Positions 1 through 8,079 of a DNA stretch of 64,000 nucleotides are shown piece by piece (position 1 is the first letter of the stretch; each line of letters opens with the position of its first letter). Source of the DNA: Variovorax paradoxus (GTDB taxonomy: Bacteria; Pseudomonadota; Gammaproteobacteria; Burkholderiales; Burkholderiaceae_C); contig NZ_JAGGNV010000048.1 of the NCBI RefSeq assembly GCF_018614955.1, positions 1 through 64,000 on the forward strand. The letters run 5' to 3'. The notes beneath the pieces are model-generated. The model made no database searches. It worked only from the letters and a program-made list of their open reading frames with translations, and was not told the DNA's origin. A program made the position numbers and the translations under genes.

Positions 1-355
1 AGTCCTTGACCGGGTCGTAGCTCAGCTTCTTGTAGATGTGCGGGTAGATCGAGGTGCAGGAGAAGGGCGTGAGCGCCAGCACGCTGCCGTCCGCAGGCGC
101 GGCCTTGAGCACCTCCAGCGCAATGCGCCCGCCCGCGCCGGGCTTGTTCTCGACCACGGCCGCGTTGCGGGTGTAGGCCGAGCCGGCCAGCTTCTCGCCG
201 ACGCGGCGCGCCACGCTGTCGCCGGCGCTGCCGGCCGGGAAGCCGTAAAGAATCTTGACCTGCTCGAGGGTCTGGGCCAGTGCGGCCAGCGGGTGCAGGG
301 CAGCGAGCGCGGCGGCGCCGCCGAGGGTCTTGATGAGATCGCGTCGGGTGGTCAT
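1..355 (-). CDS. Bug-family tripartite tricarboxylate transporter receptor (partial, N-terminus)
   Basis: The first 118 residues of a periplasmic solute-binding protein run off the left edge. The N-terminus has a twin-arginine-like signal (TTRRDLIKTLGG, then an Ala/Leu-rich core ending ALAQ). Next come the strand ILYGFPAGSAGD, which carries the ligand-binding loop typical of Bug receptors, and VVENKPGAGGRIA, a family hallmark. The start has AAGGAG 8 bases upstream. It lies 26 bases after the SDR gene, so it is the last visible gene of the leftward catabolic operon. Bug proteins bind carboxylates or aromatic acids, so it may capture the substrate; that is inference. Bug receptors often lack adjacent membrane subunits, and none is visible here. 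Confidence 0.85.
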   Translation of the reverse strand, partial: MTTRRDLIKTLGGAAALAALHPLAALAQTLEQVKILYGFPAGSAGDSVARRVGEKLAGSAYTRNAAVVENKPGAGGRIALEVLKAAPADGSVLALTPFSCTSIYPHIYKKLSYDPVKD

Positions 356-381
356 GGCTTGTCTCCTTGTCTTCGTGAAAT

Positions 382-1146
382 TCAGCGCGGCGCCATGCGC
401 AAGGCGCCGTCGAGGCGAATGACTTCGCCGTTGAGGTGGCCGTTGGCGACGATGTGGCAGGCCAGCTCGGCGAACTCCGAGGGCTTGCCCAGGCGCGGCG
501 GGAAGGGGATCGAGGCGGCCAGCGATTGCTGGATCGCCTCAGGCAGTTCCTTCAGGAGCGGCGTCGCGAACAGGCCCGGTGCGATGGTGCAGACGCGGAT
601 GCCGTGCTGCGCGAGGTCGCGCGCCATCGGCAGCGTCATGCCGACCAGGCCGCCCTTCGAGGCGCTGTAGGCCTGCTGGCCGACCTGGCCGTCGAAGGCC
701 GCGACCGAGGCGGTGAAGAGCATCACGCCGCGTTCGCCGCCGTCGAGCGGATCGAGCTTGGCGCACTGCGCCGCGTAGAGGCGGCTGATGTTGTAGGCGC
801 CGATCAGGTTGATGTTGACCACGCGCACGAAGTCTTCGAGCGGCGCCGCGTTGCCGTCCTTGCCGACGATGCGCTTGGCGCTGCCGATGCCGGCCACGTT
901 CATGAGGATGCGCGCAGGGCCGTGCGCGGCGGCTGCCTTGTCGAGCGCGGCGTTGACGCTGTCGGTGTTGGTGATGTCGCAGGCGCAGGCGATGCCGCCG
1001 ATCTCGGCCGCGACCTTGTCGGCCAGCGCGGTGTTGACGTCCAGCACGGCCACCTTGGCGCCGAGGCGCGCGAGTTCGCGCGCGGTCGCTTCGCCGAGGC
1101 CCGATGCGCCGCCGGTGACGAGCGCGGCTTGTCCTTCGATCTTCAT
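382..1146 (-). CDS. SDR-family 3-hydroxyacyl-CoA dehydrogenase (HSD10-like)
   Basis: This is a 254-residue classical short-chain dehydrogenase. The nucleotide-binding motif TGGASGLG is at residues 11-18, NVAG at 83-86, and the catalytic set is Ser147, Tyr160 and Lys164. The segment around residues 88-120 (GSAKRIVGKDG, then FVRVVNINLIGAYN) resembles type II 3-hydroxyacyl-CoA dehydrogenases of the HSD17B10 group, which oxidise 3-hydroxyacyl-CoA with NAD+. Its ATG overlaps the stop of the upstream CoA ligase by 4 bases (ATGA), so the two are translationally coupled. In this operon it would oxidise the hydrated product made by the crotonase. Substrate identity is inferred from the neighbours. Confidence 0.85.
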   Translation of the reverse strand: MKIEGQAALVTGGASGLGEATARELARLGAKVAVLDVNTALADKVAAEIGGIACACDITNTDSVNAALDKAAAAHGPARILMNVAGIGSAKRIVGKDGNAAPLEDFVRVVNINLIGAYNISRLYAAQCAKLDPLDGGERGVMLFTASVAAFDGQVGQQAYSASKGGLVGMTLPMARDLAQHGIRVCTIAPGLFATPLLKELPEAIQQSLAASIPFPPRLGKPSEFAELACHIVANGHLNGEVIRLDGALRMAPR

Positions 1147-3008
1147 CGCTTGTCTCCTTGGGGTTTCAACGTGAAAGGCAGGGTGTCGGTGTGCAAGGCG
1201 TCCACCGTTTCCGCGCGGTGCTTGAGCACGGCGCGCTGGTTGATGGAGCCCTTGTCGGTGACCTCGCCCTTGTCGATCGACGGCGGCTCGTGGACCAGCG
1301 CGAGGCGCGCAATGCGGTTGGCGCTGCCGGTGGCGGCTTTCGCGAGCTCGTCGACGACGCGCTGGAAATGCGCCTGCACCGGCGCGCTCTGGACCACCTC
1401 GCGCATCGGCGCATCGGGGCCGAAGCCGGCGAGCTGGCGCACCTTCGGCGTCGGGAAGATCAAGGCGCCCACCTCCTTGAGGTTGAGTCCGGTCAGCACC
1501 GCATCCTGCACGTACGGCGCGCCGGCCGCGATGATTTTCGCGCGCATCGGGCCCACGCTCACGAAGGTCCCGGTCGCGAGCTTGAAGTCCTCCGCGATGC
1601 GGCCGTCGAAGCGCAGGCCGCGATGGATGTTGCTTTCGTCGATCCACTTCACCGCGTCGCCGGTGCAGAAGAAGCCCTCTTCGTCGAAGGCCTCGGCCGT
1701 GGCCTCGGGCGAGCGCCAGTAGCCCGGCGTGACGTTGGGGCCGCGGTAGCGCACCTCGGTCTTGCCGTCGACCTCGATCAGCTTCAGCGTCATGCCGGGC
1801 GTCGGCACGCCGACGTCGCCGGCGCGCACGTCCGGGCTGTTGATGAACATCGCGGACGGCCCCGACTCCGTCATGCCCAGCCCGGTCGCCATGACGATGC
1901 GTTCGCCGATCTCGGCCTCCTGGATCGCGTGCAGGCTGTCCCAGACCGGCTGCGCCAGCCCGGCGCCGGAATAAAAGAACATGCGCACGCGCGACAACAG
2001 CGTCCTGCGCAGCTGCGCATCGGTCTGCATGGCGTGGGCGATGGCTTCGAAGCCGGTCGGCACGTTGAAGTAGACCGTGGGCGCGATCTCGCGCAGATTG
2101 CGCAGCGTCTCGCCCATCAGCGCTGTAGTGGGCTTGCCGTCGTCGATGTAGAGCGTGCCGCCGTGATAGAGCGTGATGCCGACGTTGTGGTTGCTGCCGA
2201 AGGTGTGGTTCCACGGCAGCCAGTCGACCAGCACCGGCGGCTCCTCGGCCAGCGCCGGCAGCGACTGGGCGATCTGCATCTGGTTGGCGCACCACATGCG
2301 CTGCGTGTTGATGACGGCCTTGGGCATCTTGGTCGAGCCCGAGGTGAACAGGAATTTGGCGATGGTGTCTGGCCCGGTGGCGGCCATGGCGGCATCGACC
2401 GCTGCGGTGGCGGGCGCCGCGAGCAGGCGGTCGAAGGGAGTGCTGGCGCGGCCGGGGAGTTCGCCGCGGTGCAGCACCACTTCGACTCCGGGCGGCACCA
2501 CCGCGGCGATGGCGCGGCCGAAGCGCGCGGCGTCGCCGGCGAACACCAGCCCGGGCGTGAGGGTGTCGAAGATGTGGCGCAGCTTCTCGTAGTCCTGGCT
2601 GACGGTCGAGTAGGCCGGCGATGCAGGGCAGTAGGGGATTCCGGCGTAGATGCAGCCGAGCGCCAGCAGTGCATGCTCGAGGCTGTTCTCGCTCAGGATC
2701 ATGACCGGGCGGTCGGCGCCGAGGCCGCGTTCGAGCAGCGCCTGCCCGATGCTGCGTGCGCCCGCGAGCGCCTGCGCGTAGCTCAGGTGCTGCCAGTCGC
2801 CGGTGCTGCCGTCCGGCAGCTGCTCGCGGCGCGCCATGAAGCTGCGCTCGGGCGCGGCTTCGGCCCAGTGGACCAGCCGGTCGGTGATGCGCACTGCATA
2901 GTCCTGCAGGGGCTCGGCGGCCTCCAGGTAGCGCACGCCGGGCGCGCCTTCGGTGAGGCGCACCTGGTGCACGCCGAAGGCAAACGGGCGGTAGCGGACT
3001 GCCTTCAT
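1143..3008 (-). CDS. AMP-forming CoA ligase, feruloyl-CoA synthetase-like
   Basis: This is a 621-residue ANL-superfamily adenylate-forming enzyme. The phosphate-binding loop FTSGSTKMPK is at about residues 221-230, followed by DWLPWNHTFGSNHN. The acetyl-CoA-synthetase-like core continues through YRGPNVTPGYW and FFCTGDAVKW (the aspartate that binds the ribose). The N-terminal extension and the WLPWNHTFG region fit the feruloyl-CoA synthase branch. It would activate a cinnamate-type acid with ATP and CoA. Its start overlaps the crotonase stop by 4 bases and its stop overlaps the SDR start by 4 bases, so the three are tightly coupled. Other aromatic or acyl substrates are possible. Confidence 0.82.
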   Translation of the reverse strand: MKAVRYRPFAFGVHQVRLTEGAPGVRYLEAAEPLQDYAVRITDRLVHWAEAAPERSFMARREQLPDGSTGDWQHLSYAQALAGARSIGQALLERGLGADRPVMILSENSLEHALLALGCIYAGIPYCPASPAYSTVSQDYEKLRHIFDTLTPGLVFAGDAARFGRAIAAVVPPGVEVVLHRGELPGRASTPFDRLLAAPATAAVDAAMAATGPDTIAKFLFTSGSTKMPKAVINTQRMWCANQMQIAQSLPALAEEPPVLVDWLPWNHTFGSNHNVGITLYHGGTLYIDDGKPTTALMGETLRNLREIAPTVYFNVPTGFEAIAHAMQTDAQLRRTLLSRVRMFFYSGAGLAQPVWDSLHAIQEAEIGERIVMATGLGMTESGPSAMFINSPDVRAGDVGVPTPGMTLKLIEVDGKTEVRYRGPNVTPGYWRSPEATAEAFDEEGFFCTGDAVKWIDESNIHRGLRFDGRIAEDFKLATGTFVSVGPMRAKIIAAGAPYVQDAVLTGLNLKEVGALIFPTPKVRQLAGFGPDAPMREVVQSAPVQAHFQRVVDELAKAATGSANRIARLALVHEPPSIDKGEVTDKGSINQRAVLKHRAETVDALHTDTLPFTLKPQGDKR

Positions 3009-3781
3009 TCCCTGCTCACCTTGCCCGCGCGGCCTTCGAGGAAATCGCGCACGCGCTCCTTGGCCTCGGGGGCGCTCTGGGCGATGCCGGCCATCAGCGC
3101 TTCGGTGAAGAAGCCGTGGTCGGCCGGCTGCTCGGCGATGCGCGGCAGCGCGTGCATCAGCGCGTAGTTCGTCAGGGGTGCATTGGTGGCGACGCGCTTC
3201 GCCAGTTCGATCGCTTTGTCCAGGGCCCGGCCTTCGGCGACCAGGTACTGCGCGAAGCCGGCCCGCTCGCCATCTTCGGCGTTGTAGACGCGGCCGGTCA
3301 TCATCATGTCGGTCATGCGGGCGGCGCCGATCAACTTGGGAATGCGCACCGAGCCGCCGCCGCCGACGAAGATGCCGCGAGAGCCTTCGGGCAGGGCATA
3401 GAAGGTGGTGCTGTCGGCCACGCGGATGTGGCAGGCGCTCGCGAGCTCTAGCCCGCCGCCGACCACAGCGCCGTGTAGCGCCGCGATCACTGGCACCGGG
3501 CCGTACTGCACGAGGTCCAGCGCCGCATGCCAGAGCCGCGAATGGTGCAGGCCCTGGCCGGCGTCGCGCTCCTTCAGCTCGGAGAGGTCGAGGCCGGCGC
3601 AGAAGTGCGGGCCTTCGCCGTCGATCACGGCGGCGTGCACGGTGGAGGGCAGGTTCTGGAAGGTGTCGCGCAGCGCGAGGATCAGCGCGTCGGAGAGCGC
3701 ATTGCGCTTGGCTGCGCGCGTCAGGCGGATGATCGCGATGTCGTCGCGGATTTCGAGTTGAAGGTCGGCAGGATGGGTCAT
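3005..3781 (-). CDS. Enoyl-CoA hydratase/isomerase (crotonase) family protein
   Basis: This 258-residue crotonase keeps both acidic residues used for water addition: Glu112 in VVGGGLELAS and Glu132 in ALPEGSRG. The oxyanion-hole segments HFCAGLDL (about 60-67) and GAVVGGG (about 104-110) are also present. It would hydrate an enoyl-CoA such as feruloyl-CoA; a lyase reaction that releases an aldehyde cannot be excluded from sequence alone. The ATG at 3781 has CGGAG 7 bases upstream. An in-frame start at 3799 would add six residues but lacks such a site. It is the first gene of the leftward operon and diverges from the amidohydrolase at 3885. Confidence 0.85.
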   Translation of the reverse strand: MTHPADLQLEIRDDIAIIRLTRAAKRNALSDALILALRDTFQNLPSTVHAAVIDGEGPHFCAGLDLSELKERDAGQGLHHSRLWHAALDLVQYGPVPVIAALHGAVVGGGLELASACHIRVADSTTFYALPEGSRGIFVGGGGSVRIPKLIGAARMTDMMMTGRVYNAEDGERAGFAQYLVAEGRALDKAIELAKRVATNAPLTNYALMHALPRIAEQPADHGFFTEALMAGIAQSAPEAKERVRDFLEGRAGKVSRE

Positions 3782-3810
3782 GGTTGCGCTCCGGAGCATG
3801 ATCGATTATG

Positions 3811-3825
3811 GTTATGGATAATAAC
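3811..3825. promoter_or_regulatory. GTTAT-N5-ATAAC palindrome between divergent operons
   Basis: This perfect 5-bp inverted repeat with a 5-bp spacer lies in an AT-rich patch between the divergently read crotonase and amidohydrolase genes. Such dyads are typical operators for MarR-, TetR- or GntR-type regulators, but no regulator gene is visible nearby. Treat it as a candidate only. Confidence 0.3.
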
Positions 3826-3884
3826 TAATTCAAGCCGCACTTCGCCCTTGGACACTGGTACTTACCCGCATTGGAGACAACGCC

Positions 3885-4751
3885 ATGGACTATCAGAACC
3901 TGATCGCCATCGACACCCACACGCATGCCGAAGTGAGCTGCTGGAATCCCTTCGACAACTATGGCGAGGAATACGATCGCGCGGCCGACAAATATTTCCG
4001 GTCGAGCCGCCGCCCGACCATCCAGGAGAGCATCGACTACTACCGTGAAAGAAAGATCGGCCTGGTGATGTTCATGGTCGACGCGGAGTCGAACCTGGGC
4101 CGGCGCCGCATCCCGAACGAGGAGATCGCCGAGGCGGCGCAGAAGAACAGCGACATCATGATCGCCTTCGCCAGCATCGATCCGCACAAGGGAAAGATGG
4201 GCGCGCGCGAGGCGCGGCGGCTGGTCGAGGAGCACGGCGTCAAGGGCTTCAAGTTCCATCCGACGGTGCAGGGCTATCACCCCTACGACAAGATGGCCTG
4301 GCCGATCTACGAGGTGATCAACGAGTACGGCCTGCCGGCGGTGTTCCACACCGGCCACAGCGGCATCGGCTCGGGCATGCGCTGCGGCGGCGGCCTGCGG
4401 CTCGAATACAGCAATCCGATGCACCTGGACGACGTTGCGATCGACTTCCCCGACATGCAGATCGTGATGGCGCATCCCAGCTTCCCCTGGCAGGACGAGG
4501 CGCTCAGCGTGGCGACCCACAAGCCCAACGTCTGGATCGACCTGTCGGGCTGGAGCCCCAAGTACTTTCCGAAGCAGCTGGTGCAGTACGCCAACACGCT
4601 GCTGAAAGACCGCATCCTGTTCGGCAGCGACTATCCGCTGATCACGCCGGACCGCTGGATGAAGGATTTCGAGGAAGCCGGCTTCAAGCCCGAGGTGATG
4701 CCGGGCATCCTCAAGGGCAATGCGGTGCGGCTGCTGAAGCTGGACGCTTAA
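3885..4751 (+). CDS. Amidohydrolase family protein (PF04909-type metal-dependent TIM barrel)
   Basis: This 288-residue protein has the metal-ligand pattern of amidohydrolase-2 enzymes: DTHTH (residues 10-14) at the N-terminus, KFHPTVQ in the middle, VFHTGHSG, then AHPSFPW and the late FGSDYPL aspartate. The family contains hydrolases and non-oxidative decarboxylases of aromatic acids such as 5-carboxyvanillate and gamma-resorcylate. TTGGAGACAACGCC precedes the ATG. It diverges from the crotonase-ligase-SDR operon, so a shared aromatic substrate is likely but unproven. I cannot tell hydrolysis from decarboxylation from sequence alone. Confidence 0.8.
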   Translation: MDYQNLIAIDTHTHAEVSCWNPFDNYGEEYDRAADKYFRSSRRPTIQESIDYYRERKIGLVMFMVDAESNLGRRRIPNEEIAEAAQKNSDIMIAFASIDPHKGKMGAREARRLVEEHGVKGFKFHPTVQGYHPYDKMAWPIYEVINEYGLPAVFHTGHSGIGSGMRCGGGLRLEYSNPMHLDDVAIDFPDMQIVMAHPSFPWQDEALSVATHKPNVWIDLSGWSPKYFPKQLVQYANTLLKDRILFGSDYPLITPDRWMKDFEEAGFKPEVMPGILKGNAVRLLKLDA

Positions 4752-4754
4752 CGA

Positions 4755-4830
4755 GCCCCCACGCTCCGTCACTGCGTGTACTCGCTGCCCCCCGAGGGGG
4801 CCGCAGGCCGCCTTGGGGCGGCCCGGCACC
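4755..4830 (+). repeat. Two-hairpin dispersed repeat, copy A
   Basis: This GC-rich element fills most of the gap between two convergent genes. It starts GCCCCCACGCTC, passes CGTGTACTCGCTG, then forms hairpin 1 (GCCCCCC-GA-GGGGGC, 4787-4801) and hairpin 2 (GGCCGCC-TTGG-GGCGGCC, 4806-4823). Related copies are at 25979-26062 (opposite strand, inside a gene), 30061-30137 and 46043-46115, with a possible fragment at 40741-40790. It may act as a transcript end for both neighbours, though it has no T run. Confidence 0.75.
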
Positions 4831-4840
4831 GGCCTGGGCG

Positions 4841-6691
4841 CTACGCGCGCTCGTCTTCTTCGAGCAGGTCCCAGTCGCGGCCGGAACGCTTCTTCCGTTC
4901 CTCGCGCTCGCGCGCCAGTTGCTCCCGGAACTGCTGGCGCCCCTCCTTGGAGACCGCGACCAGCTTTGCCCGGTCCTTGTAGTGCGGATAGATCTCGTGC
5001 ATCAGCTGGATGTTGCGGCGGCGAAAGCGCATCGCCGCCTCGCGCGCCTCGTGCGCGGGCCAGCCCAGGCCTTCGAGCGCCGAGCGCGCGCTGCGCAGCG
5101 ACGATTCGAACAACTCGCGCTCGATGGCCTCCACGCCGCGATCGAGCAGCTGGAACAGGTGGCCGACGTTGCGCGCCCGCGCGACGATGCGCGCGTTCGG
5201 GAAGTGCTCGCGCGCGAGGTCGACGATGGCCAGCGACTGTTCAATGTCGTCGACCGCCACCACCAGCACCCGGGCGGTAGCGGCACCGGCGGTGCGCAGC
5301 AGGTCGAGCCGGGTCGCATCGCCATAGAAGACGCGGAAGCTGAACTCGAAATCGCGCAGGCCCTCGATGGTGTCTGGGTCGTGGTCGAGCACGGTGAGCT
5401 TGAGCCCCTGCGCGCTCAGCATGCGCCCGAGGATCTGGCCGTAGCGGCCGAAGCCGCAGATCAGCACCTTGGCATCCTGCTGCTCCGATATCTCCTCCAT
5501 CGAGACGGCGCCGCGCGCGCTGTAGCGCGGCAACACCCATTTGTCGAGCGCCACCAGCAAGAGCGGCGAGACCAGCATCGAGAGCGCGACCGCACCGATC
5601 AGGAACGAGGCGACGCCCGGCGGCAGCACGTTGGGCCCGGCCGCCTGGAACACGACGAAGGCGAACTCGCCGCCCTGCGCCAGCAGCAGCGTGAACACCG
5701 GTCGTTCCTGGTAGGGCAGGCCCATCAGCTTGGCCAGCGTGTAGATCACGACGAACTTGAACAGCATGAAGCCGATCACCACCAGGGCCATCAGCCCCGG
5801 CTGGGCGATCAGCACGCCGAAGTCGATGCTCATGCCGACCGCGATGAAGAACAGGCCGAGCAGGAGGCCCTTGAACGGCTCGATGTCGGTTTCGAGCTCG
5901 CGCCGGTATTCGCTTTCCGCCAGCAGCACGCCGGCGAGGAAAGCGCCCAGGGCCATCGACAGGCCGACGAACTGCATCAGCGCGGCGATGGCCACCACCA
6001 GCAGCAGCGAGGCGGCGGTGAAGATCTCGGGCGTGTTGCTGCGCGCGATCCAGCGCAGCAGCGGCCGCACCGCGAGCCGGCCGCCGAGCACGATGCCGCC
6101 GATGACCGCGACGATCTTCAGGCCTTCGAGCGCGCGATCGACGCCGGTGATGGCCACGCCGGTGCTGGAACCGACCGCCAGCAGGGGGAGCAGCGCGAGG
6201 ATCGGGATCGCGGCCACGTCCTGGAACAGCAGGATCGAGAAGCCGGCCTGCCCGCTCGCGGTGCGCAGCAGGTTGCGCTCGCCCAGCACCTGGAGCGCGA
6301 TCGCGGTGGAGGACAGCGCGAGCCCCAGCGCCGCGACCAGCGCCACGCGCCAGTTCGCGCCGGCCGCCCAGCCGACCAGGAACAGCACTGCAGCGCAGGC
6401 CAGCACCTGGGCCGAGCCCCAGCCGAAGATCGGCCGGCGCAGGCTCCAGAGCCGCTTCGGTTCGAGTTCGAGGCCGACCAGGAACAGCATCAGCACCACG
6501 CCGAACTCGGCGAAGTGCAGGATGTCTTCCACGTTGCTGACCAGGCCCAGCCCCCAGGGGCCGATGAAGATGCCGGCTGCCAGGTAGCCGATGATGGCGC
6601 CGAGGCCGAGCGCCTTCGACAGCGGCACCACCAGCACGGCGGCGCCCAGATAGATCAGGGAATTGACGAGCCAGGCCGGTGCATGTTCCAT
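4841..6691 (-). CDS. Monovalent cation:proton antiporter-2 (KefB/KefC-type)
   Basis: This 616-residue inner-membrane protein has about twelve hydrophobic segments of the Na+/H+ exchanger fold over residues 1-385, including VVLMLFLVGLELEP and GAFLAGVLLAESEYR. A cytosolic TrkA-N/RCK NAD-binding domain follows from about residue 400 (ICGFGRYGQILGRML, later LDHDPDTIEG). The C-terminus is a charged helix rich in Glu, Arg and Lys. Such proteins export K+ in exchange for H+, often gated by glutathione adducts. The start is MEHAPAW; reading further upstream enters the neighbouring gene in another frame. It lies 2 bases after the KefF-like gene, matching a KefF-KefC pair. Confidence 0.87.
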   Translation of the reverse strand: MEHAPAWLVNSLIYLGAAVLVVPLSKALGLGAIIGYLAAGIFIGPWGLGLVSNVEDILHFAEFGVVLMLFLVGLELEPKRLWSLRRPIFGWGSAQVLACAAVLFLVGWAAGANWRVALVAALGLALSSTAIALQVLGERNLLRTASGQAGFSILLFQDVAAIPILALLPLLAVGSSTGVAITGVDRALEGLKIVAVIGGIVLGGRLAVRPLLRWIARSNTPEIFTAASLLLVVAIAALMQFVGLSMALGAFLAGVLLAESEYRRELETDIEPFKGLLLGLFFIAVGMSIDFGVLIAQPGLMALVVIGFMLFKFVVIYTLAKLMGLPYQERPVFTLLLAQGGEFAFVVFQAAGPNVLPPGVASFLIGAVALSMLVSPLLLVALDKWVLPRYSARGAVSMEEISEQQDAKVLICGFGRYGQILGRMLSAQGLKLTVLDHDPDTIEGLRDFEFSFRVFYGDATRLDLLRTAGAATARVLVVAVDDIEQSLAIVDLAREHFPNARIVARARNVGHLFQLLDRGVEAIERELFESSLRSARSALEGLGWPAHEAREAAMRFRRRNIQLMHEIYPHYKDRAKLVAVSKEGRQQFREQLAREREERKKRSGRDWDLLEEDERA

Positions 6692-6693
6692 GC

Positions 6694-7335
6694 TCAGGCC
6701 TCTTGCTGTTCGTGCGGCCTGTCGGTGGCGGGCACCACGCAGCTCGGGCATCCCTCCATGTCCTCCAGCTCGGGCCAGTTCGGATAGGACGAGAGCCGGT
6801 CCTTGAAGACTTGGACGTGCGCCAGCAGTTCTTCCTGCGTCGCCCTGCGCGCGCCGTGGAACAGCAGCGGCGGCAGGAAGCGCATGCCGCACAGCGCGGC
6901 GGTCTGCTCGTAGGGCGGCAGGAAGGCGTCGAAGAAGTAGCGGTTGTAGCTCTGCGGGTGGTAGCTGCGCTCCGGCCCGCCGGTGGTCGCGACCAGCCAG
7001 CAGTCCTTGCCTTCCAGCGCCGAGCCGCCGCCGCCGTAGGCCCAGCCGTAGCTCAGCACCTCGTCGAGCCAGAGCTTCTGCAGCGGCGGCATCGAGTACC
7101 ACTGGATCGGGTGCAGCAGCACCAGCAGGTCGGCGCGCGCCAGGCGGGCCTGCTCGGCCTCGACGTCGATCGCGTAGTCGGGATAACTGGCATAGAGGTC
7201 GTTGGCATCGACGCCGGGCACCTCGCGGGCCGCCTTGAGCAGGGCGATGTTGACGCGCGAATCGCGCCAGTGCGGATGGGCGGCGAGCAGATAGATGCTG
7301 CGTGGGGGGCTTCCCGGGCCTGTTGTTGTCGTCAT
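6694..7335 (-). CDS. KefF-like NAD(P)H oxidoreductase, antiporter ancillary protein
   Basis: This 213-residue flavodoxin-fold protein of the YwrO/KefF/MdaB type contains LLAAHPHWRDSRVN near the N-terminus, then LVLLHPIQWYSMPP, WLDEVLSYGWAYG and LVATTGGPERSY, which are FMN- and substrate-loop signatures of the family. In other bacteria these quinone reductases activate the adjacent Kef antiporter. The gene comes first in the pair and is separated from the antiporter start by 2 bases. The C-terminus (EGCPSCVVPATD) carries two cysteines that are not part of the core fold. The ATG at 7335 was chosen because the longer frame adds an unrelated low-complexity leader. Confidence 0.83.
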   Translation of the reverse strand: MTTTTGPGSPPRSIYLLAAHPHWRDSRVNIALLKAAREVPGVDANDLYASYPDYAIDVEAEQARLARADLLVLLHPIQWYSMPPLQKLWLDEVLSYGWAYGGGGSALEGKDCWLVATTGGPERSYHPQSYNRYFFDAFLPPYEQTAALCGMRFLPPLLFHGARRATQEELLAHVQVFKDRLSSYPNWPELEDMEGCPSCVVPATDRPHEQQEA

Positions 7336-7405
7336 AGGCGCCGAACATAGCGCACTCCGCGCGCGGCTACCATGACGCCTGTCTTTCGCATCCGAGGAGC
7401 CTGTC

Positions 7406-8026
7406 ATGCCGGTGGTCCTGGTCGCCAATCCCAAGGGCGGGGTCGGCAAATCCACGCTTGCAACCAATATTGCGGGCTACTTCGCGAGCCGCGGCCATGC
7501 GGTGATGCTGGGCGACGTCGACCGCCAGCAGTCGTCCCGGCTCTGGCTCGGCCTGCGCACGCCGCAGGCGCGCGAGATCAGGACCTGGGAGGCGTCGGAG
7601 GACGGCAACGTGGTGCGACCCCCGCGCGGCACCACGCATGCCGTGATCGACACGCCCGCCGGCCTGCACGGTGCGCGCTTCAAGGACGTGGTGGCCGTGG
7701 CCGACAAGGTGCTGGTGCCGCTGCAGCCGAGCATCTTCGACATCTACGCGACGCGCGACTTCCTCGACAAGTTGCTGGCGCACCGCCACGCCGGCAAGAC
7801 GCAAATCGGCGTCATCGGCATGCGCGTCGATGCGCGCACGCTGGCGGCCGACCGGCTGCGCGAATTCGTCGATGGACTCGGCGTGCCGGTGCTGGGCGAG
7901 CTGCGCGACACGCAGAACTATGTGCAACTCGCCGCGCGCGGGCTCACCCTGTTCGACATCGCGCCGGGGCGCGTGCAGCGCGATCTCGAGCAGTGGGAGC
8001 CAATCCGCCAATGGCTCGATGCCTGA
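7406..8026 (+). CDS. ParA-family ATPase (orphan, MinD/ParA-like)
   Basis: This 206-residue deviant-Walker P-loop ATPase has NPKGGVGKST (residues 8-17) with the signature lysine at 10, GDVDRQQSS as switch I, and VIDTPAG as the Walker B-like segment. GAGGAGCC precedes the ATG. No parB, parS-like cluster or replication gene is adjacent, so it is not an obvious chromosome or plasmid partition locus. Orphan ParA proteins position other cargo, such as chemoreceptor arrays, flagella or carbon-fixation bodies. The cargo here is unknown. Confidence 0.8.
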   Translation: MPVVLVANPKGGVGKSTLATNIAGYFASRGHAVMLGDVDRQQSSRLWLGLRTPQAREIRTWEASEDGNVVRPPRGTTHAVIDTPAGLHGARFKDVVAVADKVLVPLQPSIFDIYATRDFLDKLLAHRHAGKTQIGVIGMRVDARTLAADRLREFVDGLGVPVLGELRDTQNYVQLAARGLTLFDIAPGRVQRDLEQWEPIRQWLDA

Positions 8027-8066
8027 GCCTGTCGCCGCAGCTACAGCGCCCGCCCGATCGGCCGGC

Positions 8067-8072
8067 TAAAGT
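8067..8072 (+). promoter_or_regulatory. Candidate -10 hexamer (TAAAGT) for the MaoC gene
   Basis: TAAAGT ends 7 bases before the ATG at 8080. A transcript starting the usual 7 bases downstream would begin next to the start codon and be nearly leaderless. No good -35 is visible. Confidence 0.25.
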
Positions 8073-8079
8073 GAAACGC

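Noticed and set aside
4755..4830. CRISPR array built from the recurring GC-rich element
   Set aside because: Copies are far apart, not regularly spaced, and no cas genes are visible.
4841..7348. A fusion of the KefF-like oxidoreductase with the antiporter
   Set aside because: The N-terminal extension is the oxidoreductase gene read in a wrong frame; two genes with their own starts and a 2-base gap explain the region.
7406..8026. Plasmid partition module or integrated plasmid at parA
   Set aside because: There is no parB, replication gene, integrase or iteron; neighbours are ordinary chromosomal genes.
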